In this document: one piece after another, positions 8,300 to 15,207 of the stretch
How positions within the stretch are numbered: the stretch's first letter is position 1
Layout: each line of letters opens with the position of its first letter
Source: CAYIYO01 sp964367715
GTDB lineage: Bacteria; Chlamydiota; Chlamydiia; Chlamydiales; Criblamydiaceae
DNA length: 25,625 nucleotides
Direction: 5' to 3'
NCBI GenBank assembly: GCA_964367715.1
Contig: CAYIYO010000026.1
Coordinates: forward strand, 1-25,625
Made by a program: the position numbers and the translations under genes
Notes under the pieces: generated by a model
What the model was told of the DNA's origin: nothing
What the model saw: only the letters and a program-made list of their open reading frames with translations
The model's database searches: none

Positions 8300-9027
8300 T
8301 GCCCTCCGATCGCTATTTCATCGATGCCCCACTTGCAAAAGGGGCAACCATTACTCTTGAAGACCACGAACACCATCATCTCGTCCATGTCATGCGCGCA
8401 AAAGTGGGAGACACGGTCGAATTGGTCAACGGAAAAGGATTCCTCGCAAAAGGAACGTTAAAAATTCTTTCTCGCCGCACAGCAGACTTTCAAATTGAGT
8501 CCGTTTTATACGAAGAGCCTTCGATCTATTCTCTTATACTGGCACAGGCTGTTCCACGTATGAACCGTCTGGACCTGGTCATCGAAAAGGGCACAGAACT
8601 AGGAATGACCGCTCTATGGCTCTTTCCAACGGAACGTAGCGAACGCCAAAAGCTTTCCGATCATCAACTCGAGCGTCTACGCTCCCTTTCTATCGCTGCA
8701 ATGAAGCAATGCGGACGTCTCTATCTACCAGAAATTTCGGTAAAGCCCTCTCTTTCGTCTTGCATTTTTGAAACAGAAAAAGTAGCAGCCCTGTTTGGCG
8801 ATCTTTCTTCCTACGCTCCCTCATTAATAAAGTGTTGGCCAGCAGTTGAACATAAGAAGGAATTGATCTTCTTTGTAGGTCCGGAAAGTGGTTTCTCTCC
8901 GAAAGAAGAAGAGGCAATGAAAAAAATGGGCATCCAAGGCATCGCCCTCCATAAAAATATTCTGCGCACAGAAACAGCAGCCATCGCCGCCCTCACCCTC
9001 CTCCAACACCTCCGCACCTATTATTAA
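8299..9027 (+). CDS. rsmE: 16S rRNA (uracil1498-N3)-methyltransferase
   Basis: SPOUT-class methyltransferase that methylates U1498 of 16S rRNA with SAM. 242 aa, the usual family length. It has an N-terminal PUA-like part (HHHLVHVMRAKVGD) and the C-terminal knotted SAM site with GPESGFSPKEEE near 194-205 and NILRTETAAIAAL near 218-230; the second motif is diagnostic. GPESG replaces the more common GPEGG. The ATG shares a base with the ybbR stop, so translation is probably coupled. It is last in the folP-cdaA-ybbR-rsmE run; the palindromic element downstream could end transcription. Confidence 0.95.
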   Translation: MPSDRYFIDAPLAKGATITLEDHEHHHLVHVMRAKVGDTVELVNGKGFLAKGTLKILSRRTADFQIESVLYEEPSIYSLILAQAVPRMNRLDLVIEKGTELGMTALWLFPTERSERQKLSDHQLERLRSLSIAAMKQCGRLYLPEISVKPSLSSCIFETEKVAALFGDLSSYAPSLIKCWPAVEHKKELIFFVGPESGFSPKEEEAMKKMGIQGIALHKNILRTETAAIAALTLLQHLRTYY

Positions 9028-9043
9028 TTTAATGTTATACGCA

Positions 9044-9061
9044 ACTTGTGTATACACAAGT
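9044..9061. repeat. 18-bp perfect palindrome at the left end of element A
   Basis: ACTTGTG-TATA-CACAAGT is a perfect inverted repeat. Its right half is the first 11 bases of element A. Its left half equals the last 11 bases of the same element in direct order, as if a second element end once abutted here. Confidence 0.75.
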
Positions 9062-9214
9062 GAAATCAAGAAACGGTTTTTGAACGATGTGAAAGCTCCC
9101 GCGATTCACCGATCAAAAGTCGTTTAATATTAATAATATGAACCGACTTTCGATCGGTCAATCCCGGGGCTTTGACATGCTCAAAAAGCCAATTTTTGAA
9201 TTCACTTGTGTATA
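9051..9214. mobile_element. 164-bp near-palindromic MITE-like element, copy A
   Basis: The element starts TATACACAAGTGAA and ends TTCACTTGTGTATA, a perfect 14-bp terminal inverted repeat. The two 82-nt arms remain roughly three-quarters complementary all the way in, so the transcript could fold into one long hairpin. Inner arms ACCGATCAAAAGTCG / CGACTTTCGATCGGT differ at one base. It has no coding capacity. The second copy, at 19309-19472, matches the reverse complement of this one at 156 of 164 positions by eye, with no gaps. It lies between convergent rsmE and the Inc-like gene, where it could also serve as a two-way terminator. Mobility by an outside transposase is inference. Confidence 0.8.
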
Positions 9215-9255
9215 TAGGTAGGTGGCTGAAAATTTAATGGAGTGCGGGATTATTC

Positions 9256-10272
9256 TTATTCGAGATTTAAATAATTTTCTTCTCGGAGGGGATTACGGAA
9301 TGTTTGCCCATCGTGAGTTAATTCATTTAAGTACACGTCTAATCTTCGTTCAAGATTTTTCCAGCGTTCCTTTGCAACTCGTGTTGTACGCGAGCGCTGA
9401 ATTCTCCCACTACTTCCATTTGTTAATAAGTTCAAAATGGAAGTTTGGCCGGTGTTGGTAAAGGGACGTGCGGGAGGACTATCGTTGGTTGAAGAAGTGG
9501 TCGTGGTTGTTGTTACTGTCGGTGCTGAGTTAGAGTAAAGGTGAATTTCTTCATCTTCGTCAGTAACTTGTAAAGGATTAACAATAGAGTTAAAAATTTG
9601 TTTAATTGGATGTTCATCAGGCAATACTTCAATCGCCACAGAAGTGAGGACATCGGGATCAGGGTAATTAGAAGGACGTGGAGAATTACGGAAATCTTTA
9701 AGTCTATTAAAACAATAATTCGCTTTTAACTCGATGGAAGAACGGGGCGTGTTTTTTTCACTTTCTAAAGCACCAATGGAAGAAATGACATGCTGGAGTT
9801 TTTCAAGTGCTGCTTTGTCTTCGGGAGAGATCCCTTTTACTACGCGTCGGTGTCTTTTATAACGATTTTCAAACACACAATGGAAAATCCCAGTGGTAAT
9901 CGCAAAAAATATTCCCATCACAGCAAATGAAATGACGATAGAGGCTTTTACCCAATAAACTGCATTTCTTTCATCCTCTATAATGAGAGTGTCGACACAA
10001 ACTGCTCCCAATTCTCCTAAAACTGCGATCCCTGTTAGTACGCCTGTTGTTTTTCTGGCAATGTTCCAACGGTGCTTACTTTCTTTTAATTCGGCGACAC
10101 GTTGTACCATCCCTCTATTGATGTCGATTAAGTTGGTTAATAGGTTAATTGAGCGCTCCGCTCCCCCAGCAGCGTCGTTTGTTTTATCTTTTGATAAATG
10201 TGCGTCGATAGCGTGTAATCCTTTATCAAAGTTGGTTAAGGAGGGGGTATCTATCAGCACAGTTGGAGTCAT
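9256..10272 (-). CDS. candidate inclusion-membrane-like protein with bilobed hydrophobic domain
   Basis: 338-aa protein not recognised by family. Residues 1-74 are polar. Two hydrophobic segments (about 75-98 and 106-134) are separated by a short charged loop. A long hydrophilic C-terminus follows, with a Thr/Ser-rich linker at 252-264 (TVTTTTTTSSTND) and a basic Arg-rich patch at about 290-312. A paired hydrophobic hairpin in an otherwise soluble protein is the hallmark of chlamydial Inc proteins, which are secreted by type III and inserted into the inclusion membrane. ATG at 10272 is chosen because GAGA lies about 8 nt upstream; a TTG at 10284 would add four residues. It is divergent from mnmM and bordered by element A. 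The Inc assignment is inference. Confidence 0.6.
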   Translation of the reverse strand: MTPTVLIDTPSLTNFDKGLHAIDAHLSKDKTNDAAGGAERSINLLTNLIDINRGMVQRVAELKESKHRWNIARKTTGVLTGIAVLGELGAVCVDTLIIEDERNAVYWVKASIVISFAVMGIFFAITTGIFHCVFENRYKRHRRVVKGISPEDKAALEKLQHVISSIGALESEKNTPRSSIELKANYCFNRLKDFRNSPRPSNYPDPDVLTSVAIEVLPDEHPIKQIFNSIVNPLQVTDEDEEIHLYSNSAPTVTTTTTTSSTNDSPPARPFTNTGQTSILNLLTNGSSGRIQRSRTTRVAKERWKNLERRLDVYLNELTHDGQTFRNPLREENYLNLE

Positions 10273-10288
10273 GTTTTTTCTCAATTGA

Positions 10289-10318
10289 TTGGATTTTTCT
10301 GAGGATTAAAGGTATAAT
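10289..10318 (+). promoter_or_regulatory. candidate promoter of the mnmM-like gene
   Basis: TTGGAT at 10289-10294 and a perfect TATAAT at 10313-10318 are 18 bp apart. Predicted start near 10325 leaves about 26 nt of leader to the ATG at 10351. The same 78-bp gap must also drive the divergent Inc-like gene. Confidence 0.35.
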
Positions 10319-10350
10319 AATAAGTAAACAAACTTTTTGTGTACAAATAT

Positions 10351-10968
10351 ATGAGATCAAAATTCGCTTTATTTCAATCCCACCTTGACATGGCCCATCA
10401 TTATTGGTCAACCCTTGGTTTAAAAGGGGAGTTAGTGATTGATGCCACCTGTGGGAATGGGCACGACGCGTTAATCCTTGCCCAGCTTGCGCTTACAGAA
10501 GATGAAGGAAAGCTTCTTCTTATCGACCTTCAAGAGGAAGCACTCGCGCAATCTAAGAGGCGTCTTCAAGAAGAACTCTCTCCAAAAGTTTTGGAACGCA
10601 TTGAAATACAACACGGATGCCACTCAACATTTCCTTCGACAATAGAAAAGGGCACAGTAAAATTGGTCGTCTACAATTTGGGATATCTTCCTGGGGGAGA
10701 CAAGTCGAAAACGACAACAACAACGGCATCTCTTGCAAGTATCGAAAATGCCTTGCCGTTGATTACGTCAGGCGGCGCCCTCAGTATCACCTGCTATCCT
10801 GGACATCCTGAAGGAGCTGCAGAAGAGGCGGCGATCCTTGAATTGATGACGACACTACTTCCGACGGAATGGAGCTGCTGTCACCATCGATGGAGTAATC
10901 GAAAAAAATCTCCGAGTCTTATCCTGCTGCAGAAAGCGTGCAGCCAAGAACCGCTTCGTAGCAAGTAA
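10351..10968 (+). CDS. mnmM: class I SAM-dependent methyltransferase, MnmM/YtqB-like
   Basis: 205-aa Rossmann-fold methyltransferase of the YtqB (rRNA_methylase, MnmM) family. YtqB of Bacillus methylates the wobble-uridine aminomethyl group of certain tRNAs. The SAM site is VIDATCGNGHDALILAQ near residues 28-45; the family signature LGYLPGGDKS is at about 113-122, and GGALSITCYPGHPEGAAEE follows. ATG at 10351 is chosen; a GTG at 10339 would add four residues, and neither has a clear ribosome-binding site. The last 50 bp overlap the end of the convergent exonuclease gene. Family assignment is good, the exact substrate is by analogy. A related gene lies beside murB in Chlamydia, as I recall. 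Confidence 0.85.
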   Translation: MRSKFALFQSHLDMAHHYWSTLGLKGELVIDATCGNGHDALILAQLALTEDEGKLLLIDLQEEALAQSKRRLQEELSPKVLERIEIQHGCHSTFPSTIEKGTVKLVVYNLGYLPGGDKSKTTTTTASLASIENALPLITSGGALSITCYPGHPEGAAEEAAILELMTTLLPTEWSCCHHRWSNRKKSPSLILLQKACSQEPLRSK

Positions 10969-11515
10969 TCAGATGATTGACTCCGTTAATGGCGCGATGC
11001 GGATGCGGCTCTGTTGCTAAGCCGTAATGTTTTGCAATTTCATTTTTCGAAAGAATGATTTTTTCAGGGAATAATTGATGGTCTTCGATTGTTCTCTTGA
11101 CTGTGAGTGCCCAATACATCGAAGCCAAATCCAGCCAATGGTAAGGCCATTGCATCTGCTCTTGTTGTTGAATCCCAATAAGCTGAGAGAAAAAGACGCG
11201 ATCAAATGCTGGATTCTGACAAATGAAAACGGCTTTTCCGCGAACGATGCCATGCGATTGAAATAATGCGGTGATTTCCGCTGCCGCTTCCGCTGCAGTG
11301 ATTCCGACAGAGACGGACTCCCATGAATATCCATTGATGACAAGGCTTTGTGGGTCGTGCGTCGCCCACTGTTCTTTCGTGGGGCAAATGATCGATTGGT
11401 AAGTAGTTTTCAACTCGCCTGTTGTGTGGTCAACAATTTTGAATCCAATGTCAATGACATGGTTGCGTACCGGATCTAACCCTGTTGTTTCAATATCTAA
11501 AAAAATTACTAACAT
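10919..11515 (-). CDS. DnaQ-like 3'-5' exonuclease domain protein (DEDDh fold, last Asp missing)
   Basis: 198-aa protein of the DnaQ/exonuclease fold. Exo I motif FLDIETTGLDP supplies Asp7 and Glu9; Exo II is seen as CQNPAFDRVFF. The Exo III region reads HPHRAINGVNH: His173 is present but the position five residues on, normally the metal-binding Asp, is Gly178. The enzyme may therefore be impaired, or use another acid. The start is ATG 11515, with AGGA 8 nt upstream, placing the Exo I motif right at the N-terminus as usual. The gene overlaps the methyltransferase by 50 bp tail-to-tail. It is too short for a full DNA polymerase III epsilon with polymerase-binding tail; the substrate is unknown. 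Confidence 0.85.
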   Translation of the reverse strand: MLVIFLDIETTGLDPVRNHVIDIGFKIVDHTTGELKTTYQSIICPTKEQWATHDPQSLVINGYSWESVSVGITAAEAAAEITALFQSHGIVRGKAVFICQNPAFDRVFFSQLIGIQQQEQMQWPYHWLDLASMYWALTVKRTIEDHQLFPEKIILSKNEIAKHYGLATEPHPHRAINGVNHLITCYEAVLGCTLSAAG

Positions 11516-11737
11516 GTTTAGAATCCTATCGTTGCGAAAGCCTAAAAACCTCAAGTCTCTAAGTGAAGGGACTCTATCAAATTTCAATCCTCTTTTCAAG
11601 AGATATTGCCTTTTTTTCCTAGAGAAAAGGGTCCACTTAGATTTTTCCTTTAAGAAATAAATTGTTTAGAGATATACTCGATAGTGCTGCGTCTATTAGC
11701 GCCGACGCTGTGACCCAGAACTTATGACTTATTCATT

Positions 11738-11752
11738 ATTCATCGGATGAAT
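11738..11752. promoter_or_regulatory. operator-like inverted repeat
   Basis: ATTCATC-G-GATGAAT is a perfect 7-bp inverted repeat with one central base. It ends 4 bp before the candidate -35 box of the 145-aa gene, a position typical for regulator binding. It lies in the 285-bp gap between the exonuclease and that gene; nothing else convincing was seen in the gap. Confidence 0.35.
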
Positions 11753-11756
11753 GGAT

Positions 11757-11784
11757 TTGACGCCGTAAAGGCACACACTAAACT
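11757..11784 (+). promoter_or_regulatory. candidate promoter of the 145-aa gene
   Basis: TTGACG at 11757-11762 and TAAACT at 11779-11784 with 16-bp spacing. The predicted start is only about 10 nt before the ATG at 11801, so the AAGG near 11792 would be at the very 5' end. Tentative. Confidence 0.3.
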
Positions 11785-11800
11785 TTGACCCAAGGCTTCT

Positions 11801-12238
11801 ATGAGTACTGTAGAGCGGCTTTCTCGTTTTCTTGCAAGATTTCGTCATCCTGTTGCTTTACCTGAAGATGTTGCCGAAACATTCGGGTTCTCTGTTTCTA
11901 ATTTCCTTTCTTTTACACAACTTGTGAATATGTTGGAGTCCTCTCCACGTTGTAGTCCTCACCAGTTGGCAAAATACATGCCACGAAGTGATGCAGAAGG
12001 CGCTTTTAAGCGCGCCACATGCAAAGAATCATTCAAAGAAAAAACAATTATCTCTTATTATTTTCCAGAAGGATGGATCGAATTTATCCTTTATTTTGAT
12101 GTGGAAGGGCGTCTACGACGCATCTATCTTCTCCACAAAAATGTGAAGCAGGAAGAAGGCGTAGAAATGACGCTTTGCTGCTCCTACATTGGAAATCGTT
12201 TGAACCCCTTCACCTCAAGAAAACCAATTTCTGTTTAA
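11801..12238 (+). CDS. conserved-looking hypothetical protein, 145 aa
   Basis: Not recognised. The protein is soluble, without signal peptide or membrane segment. The N-terminal third (about 1-65) looks helical; the middle, around 85-115 (SYYFPEGWIEFILYFDVEGRLRRIYLLHK), reads like alternating beta strands in a small alpha/beta fold. The C-terminus is short and polar. AAGG sits 5-6 nt before the ATG. It stands alone between the minus-strand exonuclease and the convergent aconitase gene, with a possible promoter and an operator-like inverted repeat upstream. Codon use looks like that of its neighbours. It could be a lineage-specific chlamydial protein; no function can be assigned. Confidence 0.65.
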   Translation: MSTVERLSRFLARFRHPVALPEDVAETFGFSVSNFLSFTQLVNMLESSPRCSPHQLAKYMPRSDAEGAFKRATCKESFKEKTIISYYFPEGWIEFILYFDVEGRLRRIYLLHKNVKQEEGVEMTLCCSYIGNRLNPFTSRKPISV

Positions 12239-12270
12239 TAAATAAAAAACTAACTTGATGATTCAATATG

Positions 12271-14547
12271 TTATTGGGGTAGTTTGTCTTTGTATTTGGC
12301 AGCGATAGTATTTAATGCGCTGCCGGCTTTAAACCATTCGATTTGATTTTGATTATAGGTGTGGTTCAGAGTGATCTTTTCTGTGCTTCCGTTGGCATGG
12401 TGAAGGACGAGCGTTAGGGGAGTTCCAGGAGCGAAGGTGTTCAATCCGATAATGTCTAAAACATCTTCCTCTTTAATTTTTTCGTAGTCGCGTGGATCGG
12501 CAAACGTGAGAGCAAGGACACCTTGCTTTTTGAGGTTGGCTTCGTGGATACGGGCAAAGCTTTTTACAATCACAGCTTTACCGCCCAGGTGACGCGGTTC
12601 CATTGCCGCATGTTCGCGCGAGGAACCTTCCCCATAGTTCTCATCGCCAACAATGACCCATCCAATCTTTTGCTCTTTGTAGCGGCGTGCGTTGTTGGAA
12701 AAGGAATCAACTTCGTGCGTCAGGACGTTTAACCCTCTTCCAATCTCTTCTCTAAATGCATTCACAGCGCCGATCAACAAATTGTCAGAGATGTTATCGA
12801 GATGTCCGCGAAATCGCAGCCATTTTCCTGCGGGAGAGATGTGGTCCGTTGTGCATTTTCCAGCCGCTTTGGCGAGGACGCGCAGTCCAACAAGGTTTTG
12901 TCCTTCCCATTTTGAGAAAGGTTGAAGAAGTTGAAGCCGGCTACTTTTTTCGTCAATTTGCACATTGACTTGCCTGCCATCTTCAATCGGAGGGATGTAT
13001 CCGATTTTTCCTTGATCAAACCCTTGTTTCGGGAGTTCGTCTCCTTTCGGCGGATCTAACTTAATCGCTTCTCCCTTTTCATTCAGAATTGTGTCCGTTA
13101 GCGGATTAAACGACATTCTTCCTGCTAATGACATAGCGACGACGATTTCAGGGCTGGCAACAAACGAATGTGTGCCTGGATTTGCATCGTTACGTCCGGA
13201 GAAGTTACGGTTGTAGGAAGTCAGGATGGAGTTTTTTTCTCCGAAGGCGACATCGTGGCGTTTCCATTGTCCAATGCATGGACCACACGCATTGGCGAGA
13301 ACGAGTCCTCCAATTTTTTCTAGGACATCGAGCTGTCCATCGCGTTGGATGGTTGCGCGGACTTGTTCGGATCCAGGAGTGATCGTTAACGGAGACTGCG
13401 CTTTCAGACCATGTTTTACGGCTTGATTTGCAATGCTTGCAGCGCGTTCAATGTCTTCGTAGCTCGAGTTTGTGCAGGATCCGATGAGAGACACAGAGAT
13501 TTTATCAGGGAATCCGTGTTCGCGCACAGCAGCAGCCAATTCAGAAATTTTCCATGCCCGGTCGGGGGAGTACGGACCGTTGACATAGGGTTCTAAGGTT
13601 GATAAATCGATTTCGATGATTTTATCGTAGTATTGCTCTGGATGTGCCAGTACTTCTGGATCGGGAACAAGGTGTTCTTTTGCTGCATCGGCGAGCTTTG
13701 CAACGGCTTCGCGTCCTGTTGCTTTTAGGTAATCTGACATACGCGGATCATAGGGAAATACGGATGTTGTCGCACCAATCTCTGCTCCCATGTTGCAAAT
13801 CGTTCCTTTTCCAGTGCAAGAGATCGACTCGGCCCCTTCTCCAATGTATTCGAGGATATATCCTGTCCCCCCTTTAACCGTTAAGAGTCCAGCAACGACA
13901 AGGATGATGTCTTTGGCGGAGGCCCAGCCATTGAGTTTTCCTTTTAGTTTCACCCCGATGAATTTTGGAAATTTAAGCTCCCATGGCATCCCTGCCATCA
14001 CGTCGACCGCGTCGGCGCCGCCCACGCCAATGGCAAGCATTCCCAATCCACCGGCATTTGGAGTATGGGAGTCGGTTCCGATCATCATTCCGCCTGGAAA
14101 CGCGTAATTTTCAAGGACGACCTGATGGATGATTCCTGCTCCAGGACGCCAGAAGCCGATGCCGTGTTTGCTGGAAATGGTTTGTAGGAAGCTGAACACT
14201 TCGTGGCTTTCTTGTTCCGCACGGGTAAGGTCGGGTTTCGCTCCGTACTCGGCTTGGATCAAGTGGTCGCAATGAACCGTAGTCGGGACGGCGGTTGTGG
14301 GGCATCCGGCAGAAGCAAATTGGAGAAGTGCCATTTGTGCGGTGGCGTCTTGCATGGCGACGCGGTCGGGATTAAACTCGAGGTAGCTGCCGCCGCGGGT
14401 GGCTTCTTCTTTCATTTCTGCGGCGATATGAGTATAAAGAATTTTTTCACTTAGAGTTAGAGGGCGTTTGATGACGCGGCGAAGGGCGGCTATGCGCTCC
14501 GGCAGAAGGCGGTAAAACTCTTCCATCATTCCAAGGTCAAATAACAT
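12271..14547 (-). CDS. acn: aconitate hydratase, mitochondrial type
   Basis: Interconverts citrate and isocitrate in the TCA cycle using a [4Fe-4S] cluster. 758 aa, close to mature mitochondrial aconitase and much shorter than bacterial AcnA (about 890). The three cluster cysteines fall at Cys358 (GSCTNSSYED), Cys421 and Cys424 (ACGPCIGQW), the same numbers as in pig mitochondrial aconitase. Other active-site stretches are GTDSHTPNAGGLG and, near the C-terminus, GDENYGEGSSREHAA. The start has GGGAGG 6 nt upstream. It is divergent from nusB. Chlamydia trachomatis lacks this step, so the gene fits a chlamydia-like organism with a fuller TCA cycle. Assignment is firm; the symbol covers the family, not a specific subtype. 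Confidence 0.97.
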   Translation of the reverse strand: MLFDLGMMEEFYRLLPERIAALRRVIKRPLTLSEKILYTHIAAEMKEEATRGGSYLEFNPDRVAMQDATAQMALLQFASAGCPTTAVPTTVHCDHLIQAEYGAKPDLTRAEQESHEVFSFLQTISSKHGIGFWRPGAGIIHQVVLENYAFPGGMMIGTDSHTPNAGGLGMLAIGVGGADAVDVMAGMPWELKFPKFIGVKLKGKLNGWASAKDIILVVAGLLTVKGGTGYILEYIGEGAESISCTGKGTICNMGAEIGATTSVFPYDPRMSDYLKATGREAVAKLADAAKEHLVPDPEVLAHPEQYYDKIIEIDLSTLEPYVNGPYSPDRAWKISELAAAVREHGFPDKISVSLIGSCTNSSYEDIERAASIANQAVKHGLKAQSPLTITPGSEQVRATIQRDGQLDVLEKIGGLVLANACGPCIGQWKRHDVAFGEKNSILTSYNRNFSGRNDANPGTHSFVASPEIVVAMSLAGRMSFNPLTDTILNEKGEAIKLDPPKGDELPKQGFDQGKIGYIPPIEDGRQVNVQIDEKSSRLQLLQPFSKWEGQNLVGLRVLAKAAGKCTTDHISPAGKWLRFRGHLDNISDNLLIGAVNAFREEIGRGLNVLTHEVDSFSNNARRYKEQKIGWVIVGDENYGEGSSREHAAMEPRHLGGKAVIVKSFARIHEANLKKQGVLALTFADPRDYEKIKEEDVLDIIGLNTFAPGTPLTLVLHHANGSTEKITLNHTYNQNQIEWFKAGSALNTIAAKYKDKLPQ

Positions 14548-14606
14548 AAAATCCTCCCAAATTCAGTATAATTTTACTTTAAAGATTAAAAGGAATTTTT
14601 ACTATG

Positions 14607-14635
14607 CTGAAAAACGTTTATTTCTCTAGGATAAT
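14607..14635 (+). promoter_or_regulatory. candidate promoter of nusB-murB-rnm
   Basis: CTGAAA at 14607-14612 and GATAAT at 14630-14635 with 17-bp spacing match the sigma70-type consensus at four and five of six positions. Predicted start near 14642, giving a leader of about 30 nt that contains AAAGGA before the GTG start of nusB. Confidence 0.35.
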
Positions 14636-14670
14636 ATGATAGAATAGATCCCCTACAAAAGGATAATATT

Positions 14671-15207
14671 GTGTCGATACCACAACAAAAATTTAGGGAA
14701 ATCGTATTCCAACTTCTTTACAGTCATGATATTGGGCAACCCGACAAAGCCGCGATGACACATTTGCTCATGAAAGAGCTTTCCGTCACCAAAAAAACGA
14801 TGGAATTGGCCCACGAACGTGTCGAAGGTTTGCTTGCTGTCCGTGATGACATCGACAAGCTTATCTCTAATACATCGACTTCTTACGACTTTAATCGTAT
14901 TCAAGTTGTTGAGCGTAATGTGCTTAGATTGGGTGCGTATGAAATCTACTACGACGACCATATTCCCCCTAAAGTCGCCATCGCCGAAGCGATGCGTCTC
15001 GCACGCAAATTTAGTACAGTCGAAGCGGCTAACTTCATCAACGCTATCCTTGACGCGCTTTATAAGTTGCAGTTAGGGGAGACAATCGACGAGTCGGAAG
15101 TGTCTAAAGCTTATGTGGATATGGTTGATCACGAAAAAATTGCTGCAGAAGCCATCAAAGACCTTCCACTCGAAAAAGAAATAAAGGAAAGTCTTGATGA
15201 AGAATGA
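14671..15207 (+). CDS. nusB: transcription antitermination factor NusB
   Basis: Small helical RNA-binding factor that acts with NusE at boxA in rRNA antitermination. 178 aa with the family layout: N-terminal REIVFQLLYSHDIG (9-22), then NRIQVVERNVLRLGAYEIYYDD and PPKVAIAEAMRLARKFSTVEAANFINAILD near 98-128, the most conserved part. The last 40 or so residues form an acidic extension beyond the NusB fold. The start is GTG, with AAAGGA about 7 nt upstream. murB starts 11 bp before its stop, so the two are likely coupled. The same pair is adjacent in Chlamydia. Confidence 0.95.
   Translation: MSIPQQKFREIVFQLLYSHDIGQPDKAAMTHLLMKELSVTKKTMELAHERVEGLLAVRDDIDKLISNTSTSYDFNRIQVVERNVLRLGAYEIYYDDHIPPKVAIAEAMRLARKFSTVEAANFINAILDALYKLQLGETIDESEVSKAYVDMVDHEKIAAEAIKDLPLEKEIKESLDEE

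Noticed and set aside
252..9600. Phase-variable repeat in the Thr-rich linker of the Inc-like gene (near 9490-9525)
   Set aside because: The codons for Thr vary and there is no perfect homopolymer or short tandem unit long enough to slip.
11516..11599. 28-residue N-terminal extension of the exonuclease from a TTG
   Set aside because: ATG 11515 has AGGA at good spacing and puts the Exo I motif at the usual place.
12239..12270. Terminator between the 145-aa gene and acn
   Set aside because: Only a broken AAACTAAC / GTAGTTT pairing with no clean stem or T-run.
12523..14454. Several plus-strand open frames across the aconitase gene
   Set aside because: They are mirror frames of a well-conserved coding sequence.
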